From NCBI GenBank assembly GCA_000277445.1, contig AJWJ01000067.1, forward strand, positions 1 through 64,000: DNA of 64,000 nucleotides, read 5' to 3'. A program made the translations under genes and the position numbers. The stretch is from Polysphondylium violaceum. Taxonomy: Eukaryota; Evosea; Eumycetozoa; Dictyosteliales; Dictyosteliaceae. Below, one piece after another: positions 46,319-58,946 of this stretch. The notes under the pieces are model-generated. The model saw only the letters and a list, made by a program, of their open reading frames with translations, ran no database searches and was not told where the DNA came from. Position 1 is the stretch's first letter; the number at the start of each line of letters is the position of its first letter.

Positions 46319-46663
46319 ATGACTATCTTTGGTAAATTTACTTTTATTTTAAAAATAAATATAAAACAAATCATTAATTAATAACTTCATAATCTAGCCT
46401 CCCTTTCTGCTATGAGTGGTTCCATGAAAACTATGACTTCATCTTCATCCATTTCTAAATCATCTGGTTCCTCAAGTCAAGGTTTAAATAGTATTGCATG
46501 TGGTGGTTGTGGTGGTAGTGGTTTATCACTTGGAAATTCACTTGGTAATGCACTCATTAGTACTACTACTGTTGTTGGTGGTGCTGTTTTTGGCGTTGGT
46601 GTTGTTGCCGGTAATTTAGTCACCGATTTATTAGGTGGTGGTTGCCATTCTGGTTGTTATTAA
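46319..46663 (+). CDS. hssA/2C/7E-family small protein, copy B
   Basis: Two exons, 46319-46331 and 46398-46663, across a 66-bp intron, give 92 residues. The start MTIFASLSAMSGSMKTM and block IACGGCGGSGLSLGNS are as in copy A; there is one extra Ser, NALISTTT in place of NALIGTTT, and VVAGN in place of VVASN. The 13-bp first exon is identical to that of copy A. It diverges from copy A. Its leader (AAATGGCTTTGCTTG...) resembles that of copy C. Confidence 0.88.
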
Positions 46664-48130
46664 ATAATTTATAGAACAGGGTTAACCATCTTTCTTTATG
46701 GAATCTAATAAACTATTTATGATTTTTTTTAAAAAATTCATTTGAATATTTTTATTTCGACTCGTTCTTACAGATCTTTTTAATTTCATCTCATTATTAT
46801 ATCTCAGACAAAAATAGATTTTGATGATATTTGTTGCCTCATTTGGTTTATACTATCATGAAGGTAGGTTCTGTTATTATATTGTTAGTTTTTGTGTTGA
46901 TCTAGTTTTTGTTCACTCTAGTATGGTGTTTTATAGAACTTAGCACAGCAGAATTAAATATACTTAATATTAATCAAGATCATCAACTAATAGTACCAAT
47001 TACAAGAGTAATATTGAATATATAAATGAAACAATTGTTTACAACAATTGGTCCCCTCAAGATTTTATAAAACAAGAATAGCAAAATAATAATCTTAATG
47101 CAACAATAACAATAATTGAATACACCCTATTTTATCACCAGTATATTATTCAAACATTAGTATCAGAATGCCCATAGTGTTGGGGGGTTATTAAAGATCC
47201 GATTAAAATTGTTGTCAATAAATTAAACTTTTTCTGGCAGCTCTTTTTTCATTTTTTGTGTGTGCGAAAATGGGCATTTTTTTGAAAATGTTGTAAAGAA
47301 AAATTCCTTTTATACCTTTTGAAAATGATTAGTTCTGGAAAGTGTGGGGCTACACAAAATGTTCTGAAACAAAATGAGATTTATTTCCTTGTTTGGGATT
47401 TTTTCGATCAGATCTCTGTAATTATCTTTTAATAAAACTCAAATATCAACAAAATACCGATCTAGATCAACTCATTATATCTAGATTAAAATTAGACCAA
47501 ACTACTAGAAAAAAAAAAATCTAAATTTATTGACAACATCTTATTCTTGCATAAAATAAAAAAATTATCGCGAATGGAAATTGATGTCTAAACTTCATTG
47601 AAAAATTATTACTGAACATTCCAATTTCGATGAAGCTATTTTTATTAAGGTAGTTTTCGGGGTAGTTCTTGAATAAAATGTCTCAAAGATGATCCTAACT
47701 ATCCCATTATATAGAGATGGAGAATTTTTACTGAACCAATAAGCTCTGATGTATTAGCCTTTATTTTATATATTGATCCCGATTGTTATTCCTTTAAAAA
47801 CAGTGATAGTAAAATTACCCTTTTTGGTTCTAGAAAACTTAGTAAACACTGAATGATTGGATTTCATCCTAAACTATAGATATAAAAATAGATGTTGGAG
47901 TCTTACAAACTTATTTTCCTTCTCTTTCATGTCATAAAATTTCTTTTTTTTAATTCATCGCGGACCACCTTGGTCATTAAAAAAAAATCTCAGACCCATA
48001 CAATCAAGTGCTCACAGTAGATGTTCTCATATTTTAGAATATTTGAGAGATAAAGTCATTATTGAAAAATATGAACAGAATGTTGTCTATTTAATTGAAA
48101 ATTTTAATAAATAAAACCAAGTTTAGTTTA
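46664..48130. other. Long spacer with degenerate sequence
   Basis: 1467 bp without a credible gene. Short protein-like pieces occur, for example at 47785-47850 (VIPLKTVIVKLPFLVLENLV), but no longer open frame. It looks like old, decayed sequence between the left hss pair and the third receptor gene. No terminal repeats or coding domain allow a name. Confidence 0.4.
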
Positions 48131-51100
48131 TTAATTTTTCTTTACAAATTTTTTTAATTTAATAGAATGAACCATAATTCTCCTTCTATTAATATAAATA
48201 ACAATCGATATGGTTACAATGGCGACTAAACCGATGCATCCGAAAATAATACCAATAATAGCACCTGTACTTAATCTATTTTTATGAATATCTTGACTAT
48301 CATTATTTTTTCCACAAAAAGAGTTTTCTTCTTCTTTGGCAGATTTAGAATCTATTAAAACAGAAAAATCTGGATCTAGGAGAGCGCTTTTAGTGTAAAA
48401 AGGTATACGAATACCAATTTGTGAAAATATATTATTAGATTCTTTTTCATCGTTGGATGTTATAATTTCATTAATAATTGTTTGTGGTCTTTTATCGATT
48501 ACACCAAGTTTAACAAATCTTGAAAATAAATAACCATCATTTACTTTGAATTTAAAGTATTCCGATGTCAGTGATGAGTTACCAGAAGATACCGATGAAC
48601 AGGTTTCATTTGAATTGAGTGTAAAGTTTGTGGCCATTACGAGTTGGAGAGTATTTAATGAACTCGAGAAAGAATAGGAGCCAAATGAAATGATGTACTT
48701 GATAGAGTTTGGTGTCATAAAGTATTCATTGTTGGCAAAGATGACTTGTTCTAGTTTATCAAAAAAGATGATATTGATATCAATGGGTGTTGTGATATCA
48801 TTGTTTTTGATCTCGGTCGAATATTGATACTGTTTTCTTGTTGTTGTACTGACGTTTTTAAAGACCCAATCTGAAAGTGGATGTGATTTGATAGCTTTGG
48901 AGTTTATATCCATTTCATTGATCCTAACAACAGATATTTGATATTTGAAAATATCAAACTCATTATCAATATCTGGTTTGTTTTGTACATCGGGGTCTGT
49001 GCTGTTTACATTTTGGTTGCTACAAGAAATACCAGAGTATGGTTCAAAGCAAACACAACCTGCTATTTTACTGGCACAATAACCTTTTTCTGGACCACCA
49101 CAAACAGGATTACCAAAACAAAAGTTTACATTTTCATCTATGGCTGGCACTGGAATAACTAAAAACTCATTTGATTCAATGTCATCTGATGAAAGCTTGA
49201 CAAAAAATGATTTGCTTTTTGGAATCACACCTGCAATTGACAATGATGATCCTGTATACTTAGAAAACAATCTAGTTGTTTGGAATCCTTTACCATCTAG
49301 ATAATCAATCATTGCAAATACATTTTCTCCATTAAAGTTTTTACCAAATAAGTATAATTCACCCCCCAAACTAGAGATTGGATTTGCATCCTCTATAACA
49401 GGACCTCTAACAAAAGTAGTATTTATAAATGATAAAAGTCCCGCCAATCTTAAATCTTCAGCTGAATAACCATTTGTATTTAAATGATTATCATATATAC
49501 CATACACTGACATGACTAGACCTGTATTAGATCCAAGATTAAATGCAAGGGTTGATGTTGCATAGTAATTGGCTGTTTTTGAATTTGAATCATAAGAGTC
49601 TAATTTCATTTCAACTTGATCAAAACCATTATCATCAGCTTCTATGAATACAATTGGATTATGACTAAGGGAGATACCTGATATATCATCTTGAGTTATT
49701 AAACGTATACCGAAGCCTCTTTGTAAATTATTATAGTTGAAAATTGTTTTAGATAATTGTAATGATTTTATAACGGGTGGTGTTGAATCCAATTGAATTG
49801 TACACTGGACAGGTAAATAAAGTGAGGTCGAATCATAAAGTTTAAATAATGGATTAATGGTATTTCCCAAAGTATTTGATTGATGACCAGAGGTATCAAC
49901 CAAAGATATTGATTTGATATAGTAGTTTTGAGATCTACAATTACCATTAATATTAAATTTAAAATGATAGGTTCCATAAAATGGATTTCTATTAATTGCA
50001 TCTGATGGTTTAAAATCAAAAGAGTATCCTATGAAGGAATCATAATCTGTGCCAATCTTTATTGACCCATAGTCCAAACCATTGATAGGATCTTCAATAT
50101 CCACGATTAATATAATTGTTTGTTGTTGATTTGAGTTTATTGTTAGGCTTGAGGGACTAAACTCTATTCTTGAGACAATTGGCGGCATTTCATCTGGATT
50201 TTCTGAATCTAATACTCTAAGTTCTGCTGCCTCTTTGAATTTTTGATACATTTCAGCTGAAGATATTGATTTCGATTTATAGAAAATAAAATATTCGATT
50301 GTTCCTTTAAACAATCTGGGTGGGACATAAAAGGTTTTTTTAAATAACTTTTTTTCTGAATCCCATTCCATTATATAATCAGATTCATATTTAGAGGATT
50401 CAAATAAGGCGATAGTTTTTGTTAATTGTATTGATATTACTGGAACAGAGTTTAAATTTACATTTGTAGAATTTAAATACACAGTATTAAATAAACCAAA
50501 TTTAGATAAATCTAAATTGTTTTGTTCAAAGCTAAAGTGAGTGTATTCAACGTCGGCTGAGTCATAATCTGGAACGGCTGGTAGGAGTTTATCCATTGTA
50601 TAAAAAGGAAGTGATAAACTAGTTGAATATTTACAATTATTAACTTTATCACAAATCGCATATCCAACATAATCTCCGATGGTGGCTACTCTTGCTCTTA
50701 TTTCAAAAATTCCATCTAAAGGAGTTCCTGACACCAAATTTGCGAGTGATAATTTTGTCCCTGTTTGAAACACTTCTATTTTACTTACGCCAGACAAGTC
50801 ATCAATAGCATGAACCCTGAAAAGCATTTCACCTTGTGGTAACCTTTCTATTGTAATATGAATAATTTGAGGTGGGATGTTGTCATTTGGAACCGGAATT
50901 GAAAGGGTTGTGGGGAATGGTCTACCGCCAAAACCAAATGAAATAGTATCTTGATATGATATTAAACTAGAAATTGTAAATTCATAAGATAGTTCTGTTC
51001 CTTTGCCAATACCGTATCTCTCGGAGTATATTGTTCCATTATTTGAATTGAAAAAATAGACACCTGGAGTCCTATTTTGAAGATTTTGTAATTTAAAGTT

Positions 51101-52183
51101 TACAGTAAACAATGCTTTTGTTTTATCTATCATTGTGTATGTGGCAGACTCATTGCCATAAGTCATGTCATCCTGAAGTGTCATACTATATACTTTGGTC
51201 TTTGTTGATAATGGGGAATTAAATACACCAAATGTTAAGGTCTGATTATATATATATTTAGATTTCAAAGCAGCTATATATTGTGTTTTCCCGTTTAACC
51301 TTGAAACGGGATAGAGATATTGATAATAAGAGAACGGAAAACCTTCTAAATCTCTTTTAATTGATGGAATGGCAAGATTACCCTCTACCTCCATAGTAAC
51401 AATTGGGATTAATCCTAAAGTTAGTTTGTTTGATAATGGATAAAACGAGATATCTTTAACTTGACCAGGTGATTGATAATCTTGAAGAAATGTTGGAATG
51501 GTAAAACTTGTTGTTCTATTGAAAGTATCTGTCAAAGAATAATTGAGATTGGTATTTCCATTGGTACCTGTAATTAATGAGGGATCAAAACCAGGTGTTA
51601 CTCTTCTCTCTTGTGGGGTATCAACAAAGAAACTAGATTCCTCTTTTAGATAAAGTATTGCCCGTTCTGGACCCACTCCTTTGATTTTATAGGAAAGATA
51701 TAAAAAATCTTGATAATAGGTAAGGGGCGCATATATAATTTGCTCTTTCATCTCGAGAGGAAAAGGAGCCGCTATAAATTTAAAAGAAGTTAATATTGTA
51801 TTGTTGTGTGCTAAAATAAAATATTAATAAAACTTACCATCACAAGTTAATGTAATATTTGTACTAATCTGTATTTCAGTGTTGTTTGTGTCTTCTAAAG
51901 TTAAAATAGGAGTTAGACTTGATGAAACAGGTACATAATAACCTGTTTGTATGAGTGCATGTGTAGAGTTTTTCATTTCATAATCTATAATATCGAATCC
52001 GTTAAGTTCTAACAATACCATTATAGGTCGAGAACATTGATATGGAGGACTACTAAATTGTTGATAGGGTGGTTCATAAATCTTAACCACAGTTGGAATG
52101 TTTTGTTGCTGTGCATCAGTGCGATACACTGTGCATAAAATACTGATACACAGGAGTAGTGTATATTTTATAGGAGTTTTCAT
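48131..52183 (-). CDS. ComC-like TIG/EGF membrane protein 3 (divergent)
   Basis: Two exons, 51838-52183 and 48131-51771, across a 66-bp intron, give 1328 residues. The signal peptide is MKTPIKYTLLLCISILCTVY. The protein shares the architecture of the two other receptors: repeated beta units (including cadherin-like pieces such as ISGISLSHNPIVFIEADDNG), a TIG-like part, EGF (about 999-1031, CGGPEKGYCASKIAGCVCFE), the membrane-proximal block ending ALLDPDFSVLIDSKSA, a membrane segment (about 1284-1306, GAIIGIIFGCIGLVAIVTIS) and a basic tail. It is less similar and more AT-rich than the other two and lacks the separate 40-bp first exon. It lies inside the inverted repeat formed by the hss pairs. 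Confidence 0.84.
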
Positions 52184-53174
52184 TCTCTTTTGATGTATTG
52201 CAAAATAAAGTCATGCCTCTTAATTTTTCGATGGGTAAAAAAAAAAAAGTTAGGTCTTTTTCAAAATATCTAAAAAGGATTTGGGTTTTTGAAAATTTAT
52301 TTTTTTATTTTCTTAAAATCTTGAAATTTTCATTCGACCTTTAAATAATTTGCGCAACTGTAGGATGAAAAAATTAAGTAGAGGATTTCCTTTCTTAGGA
52401 GGAGACGAAAATTCCCACTCATCCAATATATTCTTAGCGTAGCAAATATATTAGAAACTCCTAGAAATATAGAGGATTCCTAATTTTTCCTTCGGAGCAT
52501 AATTTTACTCGATGATTATTTTTAGATATTTTTACTAGTGAGATATATACTATTTTCATGGAGGCAATTTTAACAAATAATAACAAAGATGGTATGAATC
52601 GGGATTCGGTAAATGACAGATCAACTATTGATTCAAAATCACATCACTATTCGAGAGTCGTAAGCAATTGGTATCCCTAAGTTATTATATACTAATACGA
52701 GTAAAGATCTAAAAGAAAAGCATAGAATCAAGAGATATGCATTTATAATTCCACTCGCACTTTCTCTATGCATGGCGATGTAACAGACAAAGATCTTTCA
52801 AATCAATTCCAATTGGCCAATAGAATTTGTTATAGATGGAATCGTTGAATCAACCAATGTTGAAACATCTCAAGATACCAAATTGCTTTGTATATATGAA
52901 AAAGGATTCAATTCCACTCCTATACCATTTGGCCTGGGTCTCCAAACCTATTTTTTCACAAATATGATGAAGCACTTTGGCTCTAAATATTTAAAAATTA
53001 TCTGTTTAATAGACCATTTAGATCTGATTGATCAGAAATAGTTTTAGTTCACATAAACAAGTTCCTTATCAGCTCATATATAATATAATTTCACATCAAG
53101 TATTTTTTGTTTATTAAAAATAATGGTATAATTTATTTAATAAAACAAATTAAAGTACAAAAGGTAAAAATTAT
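52184..53174. other. Long spacer with degenerate sequence
   Basis: 991 bp. Contains short frames such as MEAILTNNNKDGMNRDSVND (52559-52678 plus) and LSNQFQLANRICYRWN (about 52795-52845 plus), each ending at once. They may be fragments of a lost gene. No repeat ends or domains identify it. Confidence 0.4.
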
Positions 53175-53511
53175 TTAATAGCAACCAGAGTGACAACCGC
53201 CGCCAAAGAAGTCAGTGACTAAATTACTGGCAACAACACCAACACCATAAACAGCACCACCAACAACAGTAGTAGTACCAATGAGTGCATTACCAAGTGA
53301 ATTTCCAAGTGATAAACCACTACCACCACAACCACCACATGCAATACTATTTAAACCTTGACCTGAGGAACCAGATGATTTAGAAATGGATGAAGATGTC
53401 ATAGTTTTCATGGAACCACTCATAGCAGAAAGGGAGGCTATATTATGAATTTTAATTAATGATTTGGTTTTTTTTTTTGAAGTATTTATAATATTTACCA
53501 AAGATAGTCAT
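53175..53511 (-). CDS. hssA/2C/7E-family small protein, copy C
   Basis: Two exons, 53499-53511 and 53175-53437, across a 61-bp intron, give 91 residues. The protein resembles copy A (MTSSSISKSSGSSGQGLNSI, IACGGCGG block, GGCHSGCY end) with NALIGTTTVVGGAVYGV and DFFGGG differences. Its 3' flank is nearly the same as that of copy A in direct orientation, but its leader and the 3' half of its intron (AAATCATTAATTA) match copy B. This mixture points to gene conversion. Confidence 0.88.
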
Positions 53512-53859
53512 TTTTAATATTATTAATTAATAAAGTTTTGATTTGATGTAGAATAAGAAAATATTATCCTAATATTTATATCTTAGTTTTTAGTATTGAA
53601 ACAAAGCCATTTTTTAAAATCCTTTCGATTTTATAATAACAATATCATAAATTAAAAAAATTCATGGAAGTGGTGTTTATAAACTCTTAAAGGATATCTT
53701 TGTATTGGTAATTCCTATGTCTAGTACGATATAAAAACTTATCGTCTTTATTTTATGAAAAAATTTTTCAAAAATCAAAACTTTCACCCCACCACTATCA
53801 CCAAATTTGATCAAATCTTTTATCACCACCCTCTCATGTAACAAAAGATAGAGTTTTTT

Positions 53860-53992
53860 AATTAATTGAATCAGAGAAGGGTGAAATTAGTTCACCAAAA
53901 TCTAGTAGCACTTCCCTATGAAAGCATTTTGTATGGTTCCACCTTTTAAATCTCATCAACAATCTCAACAAGTATCTTTTGAAATTTTAAAA
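53860..53992 (+). promoter_or_regulatory. hss promoter module (copy 2)
   Basis: Reads AATTAATTGAATCAGAGAAG, then GTTCACCAAAATCTAGTAGC, CACTTCCC and AAATCTCATCAACAATCTC. Near-identical to copy 1 read on its own strand. It faces gene D. Confidence 0.6.
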
Positions 53993-54127
53993 CTTCAGTA
54001 GATCTTTGATTTTCAGTAAAAAAAAACAAAAATAAACTAGTTCAATTAATTGATATCAAACCTCCTCATATGCCTTCACCTTTGAGAGTAACTCTCTTCA
54101 AAATATATAATGGAAATTTAGAAATTT

Positions 54128-54245
54128 TTAATTAATTCAATGAGAGCATGAGCTCAGCAAATCTAGCACTTCCCAACTAACACTTTATTTGGTTAAACTT
54201 TTTAAATCTCATCAATAATCTCAACAATTATCTCTTCGAATTTTT
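54128..54245 (+). promoter_or_regulatory. hss promoter module (copy 3, shortened)
   Basis: A diverged tandem copy: TTAATTAATTCAATGAGAG, then AGCAAATCTAGCACTTCCC, CACTTTATTTGGTT and AAATCTCATCAATAATCTC. It lies between copy 2 and gene D and is absent from the left arm, which accounts for the longer right spacer. Confidence 0.6.
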
Positions 54246-54353
54246 ATTTTTTGCAATTTTGAACATATTTAAAAAAAGTATAAATTGGATAGAAATGAAA
54301 ATTGATTTATTCATCTAATCAACTTTTTTATTAAACAATCTATTATTATAAAA

Positions 54354-54696
54354 ATGACAATCTTTGGTAAATATTTAATAAATCAAATCTTCTATTTTAA
54401 AAATCTTTATTTCTAATCAACTCATAATGGTAGCTTCCCTTTCTGCTATGAGTGGTTCCATGAAAACTATGTCATCTTCATCCATTTCCAAGTCATCAGG
54501 TTCCTCAGGTCAAGGCTTAAATGGTAGTGCATGTGGTGGTTGTGGTGGTAGTGGTTTATCACTTGGAAATTCACTTGGTAATGCCCTCATTGGCACTACT
54601 ACTGTTGTCGGTGGTGCTGTTTTTGGTGTTGGTGTTGTTGCCAGTAATTTAGTCACTGACTTGTTAGGTGGTGGTTGTCACTCTGGTTGTTATTAA
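54354..54696 (+). CDS. hssA/2C/7E-family small protein, copy D
   Basis: Two exons, 54354-54366 (ATGACAATCTTTG) and 54434-54696, across a 67-bp intron, give 91 residues. The protein differs from copy A at few positions (MKTMSSSSISK, GSSGQGLNGSACGGCGG). The leader is nearly that of copy A. It converges with the Aquarius gene, whose stop lies only 55 bp downstream. Confidence 0.88.
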
Positions 54697-54750
54697 ATCC
54701 ATCTATGTATTAATAATAATTTAAAAAAAAAATAAATACTTTTTATTTAT

Positions 54751-57700
54751 TTATAAATTTGAATTCACTAAAGCTTGCATATGGGAATAATTTTCAATTT
54801 CAAAAGTATTTTCTGAATCTAGGGGATCAGTAATTTTACGATTTTGATCTTGAGATTTTGTTAAAATCAATTTAGTGGGTCTTGCCAACAATTTGTTGAA
54901 TACAGTGATGGTTTCATAACAATTTGAAAAGAATTGTTTTTTACAAAATACATAGAGACCCAATCTAGCTCTAGACATTGCAACGATTAAACGACGAATA
55001 TCACGAATATGACCATAGGATTTAGTTCTAACGAGTGAAAGTAGGACGATATCATTTTGTTGACCTTGATACTTGTCAATGGTTGTAATTTTGTGTGGCA
55101 TTCCAAAGAGAGGGTTATTTTTACATTTGATATTGAAAATCTCACGAAGTAAAACTTTTTGACCATTATAAGTTGTGAGGATGGTGATTTGATTGTCAGA
55201 GTAACCCAACATTCTCATGTATTGATAGGTGGCCACTATATATTCTGCCTCTTGCAAGTTTTGATAGAAATAGGGAGCTGGCTCACTTTCTTGTCCATCA
55301 TCAACATCTATCAATTGATATTCATAAGCAAAACCAAGATTTGATAGTTGAAACTCTGGTTTAGTTTTTACAATTTCTAAATCCTCTAATCCTTTGTATC
55401 TCCAAGTGAAAAGTTGCGAAATGGAAGGTCTTGAACGTCCTTGTCTATCCAATGTGATGTGTGGAATTTGTAATCTAATTAAACGAGTGAATAGAGATTG
55501 ATCAAAGTGTGAAAACTTTTGTAGGGATTGATTTTTAACAACGGGTGGCAATTGGTTGTGATCACCAATCAATACCACTCTTTTAAGTCTATTCTTTTCA
55601 GAGAAATTAATATTTTGTAATTGAAGCGGGATAAAGGATTCAATATCTGATATTTGACCAGATTCTTCCATGACAAGATTATCAAATTTGAAACCCAATT
55701 TTATAAATTCATCACGTTTCATGGCGGCATGTGTACATGTCATGGCCACAATTTTAGATTGTTTTAACAAGAGATAATTGTAACGATCAGTTGGCGATTT
55801 TAAAAGTTCAAACACTTGACACTCTTGAATTTCATTGAAAATCTCTTGAATTTCTTTCCAGAGGGATTGAATTTTAATTTGATTTTTTTCAAAGTCTTTA
55901 GTGTCAAATGGATTAGTTTTTAAAACGTTTTCAAAAAATCTAGTAAATGGGAAATGATCAATTAAAAACTGATTATCGCCTTTGGTGGAACAATCTGATA
56001 AATATTTTTCCCATCTAGATAAAACATGATAGGAAAAGAATTGAGTTGCTGTATCACAAGTGTAGGCTACATCATCCATGATGTTTATACTTTTGGCAAG
56101 ACGATCAACTTTGGATAGTTGTTCAAGTCTAAGATTTAACCAAAAATCAATTCTACCAGATTTTGTAAAATCTTTACCACCAGCATCAAGTTGTTTTTGA
56201 CCATGACCTAGACGTAAAAGATAACGCTCATTGATATCTAGTTTATAAATCTTTTCAAATAATTGATTGAGAGCTTGATTAGAGTGAGTGACTATAAGAG
56301 TACGTTGATTTGGACAATTGTGATAAATATTTGAAACGATTTGAACTGCTATATCAGTCTTTCCTGTTCCTGGTGGTCCAACAATTAAACAAAGTCCTTC
56401 AGAGGTACCAGTTTGAATTGCTTTAACTTGAGTTGGTGTAAATTTAATCTTATTTCTTTTTTCCATTTGTTTGCCATTAGTAGAATAAGTATCTACAAAT
56501 AATTGATCATCTTTTTTAAAAGTAATTTTAAATTGAGTGGAATCTTTACAATTTTCAGAGATTTCAATTGATTTATCTGGAAAACTAGATTTTAAATGAT
56601 CCAATGATAAAAAGGTATCATTAAATAATATAGTTTTTTCAATATCTTTAGATGCCATTGATGAATCATTTGGATAACCTAAAAATATTGAACTAAACCA
56701 ATCTGGTAAATAAGTCTTTGAATTTGTCAATGAAATAATTGTGTCCATAATTGCTTTAAAATTATTTTCTTTTGGATTTCTTCTAAGTACTATATTAAAA
56801 TTATTATATATTGAAAGATTATCTTGATCTAATTCATATTGATTTGTATCTAATGAAACTTTAATTGATTTTGTTGTACTATTATTACTATTATTATTAT
56901 TATTTTTACTATTATTATTTTGATTATTATTATCAAAAGTATCTAAAACTTGGCAACCTCTTATTGATTTTATACCAAATTTCTTTATAAATTCATTACT
57001 ATTATCAAGAGATGTAGTTTTATCAATTGTAATTAAAAATAAAACATCATAATCTTTAATTGAATCCCATTCATTACGAATTGATTGAGATTTAATATTT
57101 TGTAAATTTAAATTGATATAACCATTTACATATTTTGGTTTAGTTTCACCCAAACTTGGTTCATGAACACTTGTAATTTTAAATGGAGTTGAAAGAGGTA
57201 ATGCCATTCTAGACCAACCTTTGAAAATAGTTTTACCGTCCTCAAGTTGAGGATCTAATCTTTTAATTGCATCTTCAATGTCTGAACGAATTTCATAAGC
57301 ACTCTCTAATCTTGACAAGAAAAAGTTTCTCATTAAATAATCATTAAACGAAAGGAATTGAAGATTTAATTTTGGTAATGATAATGTTTTATCTCCATGA
57401 TAGGTTGAATTTGGTATAACATTTTCATCCCAAAGTAATGATTCTGTTGGATAAACTGATACTGAATTGATTTCTTTAATTAATGATACTTTTTTTTGAT
57501 ATTTTGATACAAATAAATCTATTAAAAATTCTTTTGATTCATTTGTTTCCTAAAATTTAAATTTTTAAAGTTAATATAAAAATATAATTAAATTCATTAT
57601 AATTATACATTACTTTTGACTGTAAATTTAATAAATAAGCAAGATGATTTAATCTTTCTTCTGATAATAAACCAAGATTTTTAATTAATTGGTCCTTTGA

Positions 57701-58946
57701 TTCGATAAAGGAAATATTACGAAGAGAAAATTCTTTAATTTCTGGAAAATCTTTAAAAATAGTTTTTTGTAATTCTTGAATATCTAAATAATGTAAACCA
57801 GTGATTTGATCATCTGATAATTCATCACCTGTAAAATTATTGATATCAAAATTTGAATAAAACTTATAGATACCCAATAATTGTATTAAATTTTGATAAG
57901 GTTCTTTTTTCTTGACATCCTTGATTGAATTTAAAAGATTATCAACTCGAATTAATAAATGAAAATCATCTTGTAAAGCAAAAAAGAATCTACGGGTTGT
58001 AATTTGTGTCATTAAATCAATCATTAATTCCATAAATCTTTCACAATAATTTATAATATTTTGTTCTTGATTATTATTTGTAATAGAATCTGTTAAAATA
58101 TTTATAAATTGTTTCATTAAATCTAATAAAAATCTTTGATATTTAAATTCTAAATTCAATAAATTAATATATAAGTTGATTAAATGAATTGATATTAAAT
58201 AATAGTTTACCAATTTTATCGTTTGTATTTGATTTTAATGAAGTCGAGACTTTTTTTTTAAATATTTGTAATTTCTTTTGAATTGGTAAAGGGAGATCTC
58301 TAGTTTCCAATTGATAACGACCAGGTGATAGATTTATATAGATTGGGTAGGATACAATTTTTAAACATTCATTTCTAACCATTGCATCTTCAACATTTTG
58401 AAAACTATTGATTAAAAATCTAATATAGTGAACCAATTCCACTGGTTCATTTAATTGTAATTGAAGGATCTTTTCAAACAATGTTTTAAACAAAGGTTCA
58501 TTACTATGAAGACATTCGAATGAATTTAAACCCTCTTTGGTTTTCTCGTTTATCATCATGATAATAGACATTATAAAATACTTTTCAGTCACCTCTGCAT
58601 TGAAATTGGGCCACAAATAGTTTTCCAAGTAGTGTGACAACTCTAATATTTGAATTCTCTGTGGAGATACCAACATCTCTGTATTGTATATCTTTTCAAC
58701 TATATTTGTTTCAAAACTATCTTTGTTTACTCCATTTAACCAATGTTTCATACTGAATTTAGTTATATCATCGCTGAGAATATCCGATAATGTGTATTTA
58801 CTACTACTATTACTATTGTTGTTGTTGCTGTTACTATTATCATTACTACCAGTGTCAGTTGATGTTGATGTTTTCAACTTTTTATTTGGTGTGTTATTGT
58901 TATCTTTGTTTGCATCATCATTTTGATTCTTTTTTCCTTTTACCAT
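54751..58946 (-). CDS. aqr: Intron-binding protein Aquarius (spliceosomal SF1 RNA helicase)
   Basis: Three exons, 58211-58946, 57614-58149 and 54751-57549, with introns of 61 and 64 bp, give 1356 residues against about 1485 in human. Aquarius joins the spliceosome at the intron near the branch site and links splicing to snoRNP and exon-junction factor loading. The N-terminal armadillo-like part includes YLWPNFNAEVTEKYFIMSII, and the helicase core has Walker A GPPGTGKT (about 815-822), motif II VMEESGQISDIESFIPLQLQ, motif III GDHNQLPPV, motif V-like DKYQGQQNDIVLLSLVRTK and motif VI VAMSRARLGLYVF. The start MVKGKKNQND at 58946 was chosen as the first ATG; the Asn-rich stretch after it is normal here. 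The C-terminus is shorter than in animals. Confidence 0.95.

Larger units (their letters stand above)
45330..46664. repeat. Left arm of an imperfect inverted repeat (hss pair A/B)
   Basis: Contains divergent hss genes A (minus) and B (plus) with their shared spacer. The spacer matches, in reverse complement, the spacer of the pair C/D at 53512-54353. The leader of A matches that of D, and the leader of B matches that of C (for example AGTATAAATTGGATAGAAAT before both A and D). Confidence 0.8.
53170..54700. repeat. Right arm of the imperfect inverted repeat (hss pair C/D)
   Basis: Divergent pair C (minus) and D (plus). The spacer is 842 bp against 642 bp in the left arm; the difference fits an extra copy of the promoter module. 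The two arms enclose about 6.5 kb with receptor gene 3. Confidence 0.8.
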
